From positions 1 through 10,536 of the forward strand of contig JANYBR010000315.1 of the NCBI GenBank assembly GCA_025360685.1: a DNA stretch of 10,536 nucleotides. The letters run 5' to 3'. Shown here in pieces: positions 6,351 to 10,536 of the stretch (positions are counted from its first letter, which is position 1; every line of letters starts with the position of its first letter). A program made the translations under genes and the position numbers. The notes below the pieces were generated by a model, which was not told the origin of the DNA, did no database searches, and saw nothing but the letters and a program-made list of their open reading frames with translations. This DNA is from Pseudomonadota bacterium (lineage in GTDB: Bacteria; Pseudomonadota; Alphaproteobacteria; Micropepsales; Micropepsaceae).

Positions 6351-8243
6351 TCAATTGGGCAGTGCGTACGCCACGACCGAATCGCCGTGTTTGGACCCGG
6401 ACATGGCATGGCCACCGGCGGCGATCACGACATACTGTTTGCCTTTCCAGACATACGTCATGGGCGTTGCCTGTCCGCCGGCGGGTAGGCGGCCCTTCCA
6501 CAGTTCGGCACCCGACTTTGCATCGAAGGCGCGCAGGTAATTGTCGAGCGCAGCGCCGATGAACACGAGGCCGCCCGCCGTCGCGATCGGCCCGCCGAAA
6601 TTGGGCGTGCCCGTGCCATGCACGACATATTCGGAGAAGGCGGCGAGGTCCTCGGTCGTCCCCAGAGGTACCGACCACAATTCGTGACCGTCATGCATGT
6701 CGATAGCGTGCAACAATCCCCAGGGCGGCGGATTGCACGGCAGGCCGAGCGGCGAGAGCACGACATCGCGCCGCATGGCGTAGGGCGCGCCTGCATTGGG
6801 CGAGATTTCATGGCCCGGATTGGCCGCGCGCTGCGCCGCATAGTCCTTGGCCGGAATGAGCGTAACCATGTGCATCGCGCTCGACGTGTTGACATAGACC
6901 ACGTCGCGCGAAGCATCGAAGGCCATGCCGCCCCAGTTGATGCCACCGCCAGTGAATGGATATAGGATGGTGCCTTGAGTCGACGGCGGCGTGTAAAAAC
7001 CCTGATGGCGCGACGCGGCGATCACGTCGTGGCAACGCCCACGATCCCAGAACGTCAGGCCATAGGCATCGTCCGGCTTGATGTCGTGCGGCGCCAGCGG
7101 CGCGGGGGCAACGGGGAAAGGCTGCGTCGGCGAGAGTTTCTCGCCAGTCACGCCGTCCTGCGGCACCTTGCGTTCGACCACTGGAATGAACGGCGCGCCG
7201 CTGTCGCGTCTGAGAGTGAAGATAAGCCCCTGTTTGGTGCCCTGGATCACCACCGGCCCGGTCTGGCCCTTGTAGGTGACGGTCGCCAAAGTCGGTTGCG
7301 CAGGCAGATCGTAGTCCCAGACATTGTGATGCACGGTCTGGAACGACCAGGCGACCACTCCGCTCTCGATATGAACCGCGACTACCGCGCCGGCGTTGTG
7401 ATCGTCGCCGTTGCGCATGGCGCCGTAGAAGTCGGGGCTGGGACTTGAAGTCGGCAGAAACACGAGCCCGCGTTCCTCGTCGATCGACATCGGCGCCCAG
7501 ACATTTGCCGAACCGGCTGCGAACGGCGCGCCGGCCAGCGGATCAAAACTCCAGCGCGGCTTGCCGGTAACGGCATCGAACGCACGCACCGTGCCCGGTA
7601 ATTCATGGACGCGCTGATTGTCGTCCATCGACGAGCCGATAACCACGACGCCGTGACTGACCACTGGCGGCGAGCTGATGCCGATCTGGCCGACGCGCTC
7701 CGGCTTGCCGCCCGTTTCGATCGCGATCGTGCCACGGTTTCCGAAGTTCTCGCAGGGCTTGCCGTTCTGCGCATCGAGGGCGATCAACCGGTAGTCGTTG
7801 GTGCCTAGAAATATCCGCGAAGTGCAGGCGCCAGCCGCCGCATTCGGATTGTGCCAGTAAGCCACGCCGCGGCAATTATAGGAGTTCGCCAGCTGAAGAT
7901 TGCGAGGAAGCTTTGGGTCGTAGCGCCAAATCTGCTTGCCCGTTCCCGGATCGAGGGCGATGACATTGTTGAAGGAGGAGCAGACATAGAGACGACCCTC
8001 AGCGAGGATTGGCGTGTTCTCGAACGCCGCGCGCTTGATGTCGGGCTCGGACAGCTCGCCGGTCGAATAGGTCCATGCGACGGCAAGGCTCGCAACGTTT
8101 GCCGATGTGACCTGCCGTGCCGGTGAATAGCGCTGGCCGCCCTGGTCGCCGCCATAGGCCGGCCAGCCAGCCTCTGCCCCGGCAGCTAGCGCCGGTTGCG
8201 AAAACAATGTTACGGCCAAGACCGCGAGTAACCGGCTTGTCAT
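6351..8243 (-). CDS. Periplasmic PQQ-dependent dehydrogenase (glucose dehydrogenase-like)
   Basis: A quinoprotein of 630 residues that would oxidise a sugar or alcohol in the periplasm with pyrroloquinoline quinone. The N-terminus is a signal peptide (hydrophobic 4-17, ALA-AG cleavage near 20/21). The eight-blade propeller follows the pattern of membrane glucose dehydrogenase: WPAYGGDQGGQRYSP (27-41), the CRGV (124-127) and GKPCENFG (161-168) segments, ISSPPVV, TVHHNVWDYDLPAQP (303-317, with the His of the active site), GLTFWDRGRC, and INWGGMAFD (435-443) near the predicted catalytic Asp. It lacks the five-helix anchor of E. coli Gcd and has no CxxCH haem-c motif, so it should be soluble or peripheral, with an unknown electron acceptor. 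The start ATG at 8243 has GGGAGAG 8 nt upstream; a GTG two codons earlier is too close to that site. No PQQ synthesis genes are in view. Substrate is unknown. Confidence 0.93.
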   Translation of the reverse strand: MTSRLLAVLAVTLFSQPALAAGAEAGWPAYGGDQGGQRYSPARQVTSANVASLAVAWTYSTGELSEPDIKRAAFENTPILAEGRLYVCSSFNNVIALDPGTGKQIWRYDPKLPRNLQLANSYNCRGVAYWHNPNAAAGACTSRIFLGTNDYRLIALDAQNGKPCENFGNRGTIAIETGGKPERVGQIGISSPPVVSHGVVVIGSSMDDNQRVHELPGTVRAFDAVTGKPRWSFDPLAGAPFAAGSANVWAPMSIDEERGLVFLPTSSPSPDFYGAMRNGDDHNAGAVVAVHIESGVVAWSFQTVHHNVWDYDLPAQPTLATVTYKGQTGPVVIQGTKQGLIFTLRRDSGAPFIPVVERKVPQDGVTGEKLSPTQPFPVAPAPLAPHDIKPDDAYGLTFWDRGRCHDVIAASRHQGFYTPPSTQGTILYPFTGGGINWGGMAFDASRDVVYVNTSSAMHMVTLIPAKDYAAQRAANPGHEISPNAGAPYAMRRDVVLSPLGLPCNPPPWGLLHAIDMHDGHELWSVPLGTTEDLAAFSEYVVHGTGTPNFGGPIATAGGLVFIGAALDNYLRAFDAKSGAELWKGRLPAGGQATPMTYVWKGKQYVVIAAGGHAMSGSKHGDSVVAYALPN

Positions 8244-8290
8244 CTTCACTGCTCTCCCAAATTAACGCGTGGCCTATCTATACTGGCACC

Positions 8291-9202
8291 ATGTCAGGCC
8301 CGCGTTCGGCACCGCTGCAATCTATGTCCAACTCCACGCGGTCAAAAGGCATGTGGGGCAGCCCGCGCCGGATTGGTGATTGGTGGCAAGGGCTTGGGCT
8401 AAGCGGCGCGTTCACGGGGACGAACGGCAAGGTCTATTTGATCGGTCTGGCGGCCCTCACCGTATTCATCGCCTGTTTCGATAGCATTTCAGTCTGGAAC
8501 GATCTGCACTTTCGTCCTGACTTCGGCTTGGCGCAGCCCGTTGTGTGGGAGGTGACGAGCGCGGTGGGTTTTGTCGCCTATTCGACCATCGCCTGGGCGG
8601 CGCTGCAGATTGCACCGCTGGAGCAACGGCCCTGGTGGCGGACGGCGCTGATTCATGCCAGCGCCGTGCCGGTCTACTGGGTATTGCATGTCGGCACGTT
8701 CGTATTGTTGCGCAAAGTAATCTACGCGCTGGCCGGTTACCACTACGCCTACCATCACATCGGTGCGGAGATCGGATTTGAATTTTTCAAGGATGTCTTC
8801 GCCTATTTTCTGATGGTGACGATCTATTGGGTCGTGGCGCGGCTGATGCGCGAGCCCGCTGTGCCGGTGGAAACCGGCGGGATGTTCACGATCCGCGACG
8901 GGACACACATCGTACGCGTGAGGATGAGCGATATCCTGGCCGTCAGTTCAGCGGGAAACTATGTGGAGTTCACCTTGCGCGATGGACGCAGGCCGTTGAT
9001 GCGAACGCCGCTGAGCGCCATCGAAACGGAATTGTCGCCGCGCGGCTTTGTGCGCGTACACCGCTCCTGGCTGGTGAATACGGCCCAGATGACGGGCCTG
9101 AAACCACAGGGTTCCGGCGACTATGCGGTCGAGCTTGGCGAGCTGACCGTGCCGCTGTCGCGCCGCTTTCCCGAAGCGCTCGCGCGCCTCAAATCGTCCT
9201 GA
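8291..9202 (+). CDS. Membrane-anchored LytTR-family transcriptional regulator
   Basis: A 303-residue protein joining a four-helix membrane domain to a DNA-binding LytTR domain. Hydrophobic helices lie at about 47-66, 84-106, 117-143 and 167-186; the LytTR domain (about 197-302) shows the hallmark stretches ILAVSSAGNYVEF (215-227) and RGFVRVHRSWLVN (251-263), then LTVPLSRRFPE. There is no response-regulator receiver domain, so it is a one-component regulator that probably senses something at the membrane. The short loop between helices 3 and 4 carries clustered His and Tyr (about 149-157). The start is uncertain: ATG 8291 and in-frame ATGs at 8324 and 8351 are all possible and none has a convincing ribosome site. 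It is divergent from the PQQ dehydrogenase with only 47 bp between them, so control of that gene or itself is plausible. It ends 1 bp from the convergent zeta gene. Confidence 0.9.
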   Translation: MSGPRSAPLQSMSNSTRSKGMWGSPRRIGDWWQGLGLSGAFTGTNGKVYLIGLAALTVFIACFDSISVWNDLHFRPDFGLAQPVVWEVTSAVGFVAYSTIAWAALQIAPLEQRPWWRTALIHASAVPVYWVLHVGTFVLLRKVIYALAGYHYAYHHIGAEIGFEFFKDVFAYFLMVTIYWVVARLMREPAVPVETGGMFTIRDGTHIVRVRMSDILAVSSAGNYVEFTLRDGRRPLMRTPLSAIETELSPRGFVRVHRSWLVNTAQMTGLKPQGSGDYAVELGELTVPLSRRFPEALARLKSS

Positions 9203-9203
9203 G

Positions 9204-9530
9204 TTACTTCTTCACTTCGTTCAGGACCTGCTCTGAGGCGACCTCGAGCAGATCAACCATCTTGTGGCGAATCGCGTGGTCGGAATATTTCGCCTTGTCG
9301 AGATCGCCGCGCACCTTGCGAAACACGTCCTCGTCGCCGGGTTCTTCGAAATCCGATGCGATCACGGCCTTGGCGTAGGAATCGGCCTTCTCCGCCGTGA
9401 GGCCCATCTCGCCGGCCGCCCACAGCCCCAAGAGCTTGTTGCGGCGGGCCATGATCTTGAATTGCATCTCCGCGTCATGGGCCCATTTGGACTCAAATCC
9501 CTTGCGCCGGTCATCGAACGACCCACTCAT
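9204..9530 (-). CDS. F1Fo-ATPase inhibitor subunit zeta (DUF1476)
   Basis: A 108-residue soluble, helical, charged protein. It matches the DUF1476 family, whose Paracoccus denitrificans member is the zeta subunit that binds F1 and blocks ATP hydrolysis, an alphaproteobacterial counterpart of mitochondrial IF1. Seen: N-terminal SFDDRRKGFESKWAHDAE, then the family core FKIMARRNKLLGLWAAGEMG (24-43), then a helical acidic C-terminal part. Length is as usual (about 105-108). The ATG at 9530 has AAGAGG upstream with about 6 nt spacing. The gene is far from any visible atp operon and stands divergent from purC, an arrangement I recall as common in Rhizobiales. The stop is 1 bp from the stop of the LytTR gene. 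The inhibitory N-terminal segment appears complete, but activity differs between species, so strong inhibition is not assured. Confidence 0.93.
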   Translation of the reverse strand: MSGSFDDRRKGFESKWAHDAEMQFKIMARRNKLLGLWAAGEMGLTAEKADSYAKAVIASDFEEPGDEDVFRKVRGDLDKAKYSDHAIRHKMVDLLEVASEQVLNEVKK

Positions 9531-9739
9531 GCGTAACCTCTTGAATTATAAAGTATATATGTCCATCACTGTGGACGCCAATGTCATTGTATCCCAAGCT
9601 TGTGGACAGCGCACAGATAGGGGCGGCTGCGCGCATTCGCAACGTTGCCGCAGGCGGTACGCATGGCTATTTTGCCGCTTCGACGGGGGCCGCAAGTCGA
9701 GTCCCCGTTTTCGCGTTTTGGGCGGCAGAGGAAATCACG
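9531..9739. promoter_or_regulatory. Divergent promoter region between zeta and purC
   Basis: A 209-bp gap holding the control signals for two divergent genes. Next to zeta there is an AT-rich stretch (9541-9560), and on the minus strand it contains TATAAT (9545-9550) about 15 nt before the zeta start. That is closer to the start than is usual for a -10 box with a leader, and no matching -35 at 17 bp is obvious. The hexamer GTGGAC or its near complement occurs three times (9561-9566 as GTCCAT, 9571-9576, 9602-9607). A hairpin lies at 9683-9708 and the purC ribosome site AGAGGAA at 9727-9733. I see no riboswitch consensus and no convincing small gene, although the frame leading into purC is open from 9581. 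Confidence 0.5.
9683..9711 (+). terminator. Terminator-like hairpin in the purC leader
   Basis: ACGGGGG (9683-9689) can pair with TCCCCGT (9702-9708) with one G-U pair, giving a 7-bp GC-rich stem and a 12-nt loop, followed by TTTT (9708-9711) and a second TTTT at 9716-9719. It sits 29 bp before the purC start on the same strand. It could be an attenuator-type terminator or a structure near the ribosome site. The U-run is short and no competing antiterminator is obvious, so this is tentative. Confidence 0.35.
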
Positions 9740-10504
9740 ATGAAGCGCCGGCGCATGATCTATGAGGGCAAGGCCAAGATCCTCTATGAGGGGCCGGAGC
9801 CCGGCACCCTGATCCAGTACTTCAAGGACGACACCACCGCGTTCGATGCCACCAAGAAGGCCGTCCTTGACGGCAAGGGCGTGCTCAACAACCGCATCAG
9901 CGAGTACCTGATGACCCAGCTCGGCGCCATCGGCGTGCCGACGCATTTCATGAAGCGCATCAACATGCGCGAGCAGCTGGTCAAGGAAGTCGAGATCATT
10001 CCGCTCGAGGTCATCGTGCGAAACATCGCTGCAGGCTCGATGTCCAAGCGTCTAGGTATAGAGGAAGGCACGGTCCTGCCGCGCTCGATCATCGAATATT
10101 GCTACAAGAACGATGCGCTGCACGATCCGCTGGTCAGCGAGGAGCACATCACTGCGTTCGGCTGGGCGTCGCCGCAGGACCTGGACGACATCGTCAATCT
10201 CACCATCCGCATCAACGATTTCCTGTCCGGACTGTTCCTCGGCGTCGGCATCAAGCTGGTCGACTTCAAGGTCGAGTTCGGGCGGTTGTGGGAAAATGAA
10301 TATATGAGAATCGTGCTGGCCGACGAGATCAGCCCCGATTCCTGCCGGCTTTGGGATACGACCACCAACGACAAGATGGACAAGGACCGTTTCCGCCGCG
10401 ATCTGGGCGGCGTGGTCGAAGCCTATTCGGAAGTCGCCCGCCGGCTCGGCATCATGCCCGAATCCATCCAGGGCGAGAGCAAGGGACCGCAGCTTGTCCG
10501 GTAG
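9740..10504 (+). CDS. purC: SAICAR synthetase (phosphoribosylaminoimidazole-succinocarboxamide synthase)
   Basis: A cytosolic enzyme of 254 residues that joins aspartate to CAIR with ATP, giving SAICAR, the substrate that PurB then cleaves. Both family signatures are present: IPLEVIVRNIAAGS (87-100) and LVDFKVEFG (183-191), along with the N-terminal YEGKAKILYEG (8-18) nucleotide-binding segment and SMSKRLGIEEG (100-110). The start is ATG 9740, with AGAGGAA about 6 nt upstream; the frame is open further upstream to 9581, but the family begins MKRR-(M)IYEGKAK. Length is that of the short bacterial form. It is followed after 15 bp by purS on the same strand, which points to a purC-purS-(purQ-purL) operon. 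Confidence 0.98.
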   Translation: MKRRRMIYEGKAKILYEGPEPGTLIQYFKDDTTAFDATKKAVLDGKGVLNNRISEYLMTQLGAIGVPTHFMKRINMREQLVKEVEIIPLEVIVRNIAAGSMSKRLGIEEGTVLPRSIIEYCYKNDALHDPLVSEEHITAFGWASPQDLDDIVNLTIRINDFLSGLFLGVGIKLVDFKVEFGRLWENEYMRIVLADEISPDSCRLWDTTTNDKMDKDRFRRDLGGVVEAYSEVARRLGIMPESIQGESKGPQLVR

Positions 10505-10519
10505 TGGAAAAGGTTGGCG

Positions 10520-10536
10520 ATGAAAGCGCGCGTATT
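10520..10536 (+). CDS. purS: Start of PurS, FGAM synthase subunit (3' cut off by window)
   Basis: Only the first codons, reading MKARV, are inside the window. PurS of Rhizobiales commonly begins MKARV and its gene follows purC, so this is very probably the small subunit of the three-part FGAM synthase (PurS-PurQ-PurL). AAAAGG lies about 7 nt upstream as a ribosome site. The gap to the purC stop is 15 bp. The call rests on five residues plus position. Confidence 0.7.

Noticed and set aside
7005..7045. Haem c site near the Cys-His pair in the PQQ dehydrogenase
   Set aside because: The local sequence reads RGRCHD, which lacks the first Cys of CxxCH; it matches the normal glucose-dehydrogenase-like WDRGRC stretch.
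9581..9739. N-terminal extension of PurC or a separate small gene in the leader
   Set aside because: The frame is open but has no ribosome site and no similarity I recognise; the ATG at 9740 has a good ribosome site and the family's usual N-terminus.

Overview
The window looks like chromosome of an alphaproteobacterium, most likely Hyphomicrobiales (Rhizobiales; Bradyrhizobiaceae/Xanthobacteraceae-like). The reasons are high GC, a gene for the alphaproteobacterial F1-ATPase inhibitor zeta (DUF1476) beside purC, a purC-purS start as in the purCSQL cluster of this order, and two kinds of dispersed palindromic repeat typical of these genomes. This placement is from gene content and memory of the families, not from a database search.

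Layout. (1) 3-3168, + strand: three translationally coupled genes of a dipeptide/oligopeptide-type (Dpp/Opp/Sap-like) ABC transporter: a DppB-like permease (5' end cut off by the window), a DppC-like permease, and a fused DppD-DppF-like protein with two nucleotide-binding domains and a Pro/Glu-rich tail. (2) 3223-4530, +: purB, adenylosuccinate lyase. (3) 4535-8243, - strand: PQQ-dependent dehydrogenase, then a cytochrome P450, then a SemiSWEET sugar transporter, with an inverted-repeat element in each of the two gaps. (4) 8291-9202, +: a membrane-anchored LytTR regulator divergent from the dehydrogenase. (5) 9204-9530, -: ATPase inhibitor zeta. (6) 9740-10504, +: purC, followed by the first codons of purS at the window's edge.

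How it fits together. purB, zeta and purC-purS look like the conserved purine-biosynthesis backbone. The LytTR / PQQ dehydrogenase / P450 / SemiSWEET block sits between purB and zeta-purC and looks like an accessory insertion. Its common theme may be periplasmic oxidation and transport of sugars or other alcohols under a membrane sensor, but that is inference from adjacency.

The most unusual item is the fused ABC ATPase. By eye, both ATP sites lack several residues thought essential (Walker A Ser/Thr or Lys, signature LSGGQ, Q-loop Gln, H-loop His, and the Walker B Glu in the first domain), yet the 608-codon frame is intact and the gene is still coupled to its permeases. It may be a transporter-derived complex that no longer works as a normal ATP-driven pump. 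Smaller points of interest are a terminator-like hairpin just before purC, repeated GTGGAC hexamers in the zeta-purC gap, and two convergent gene pairs with almost no space for terminators.
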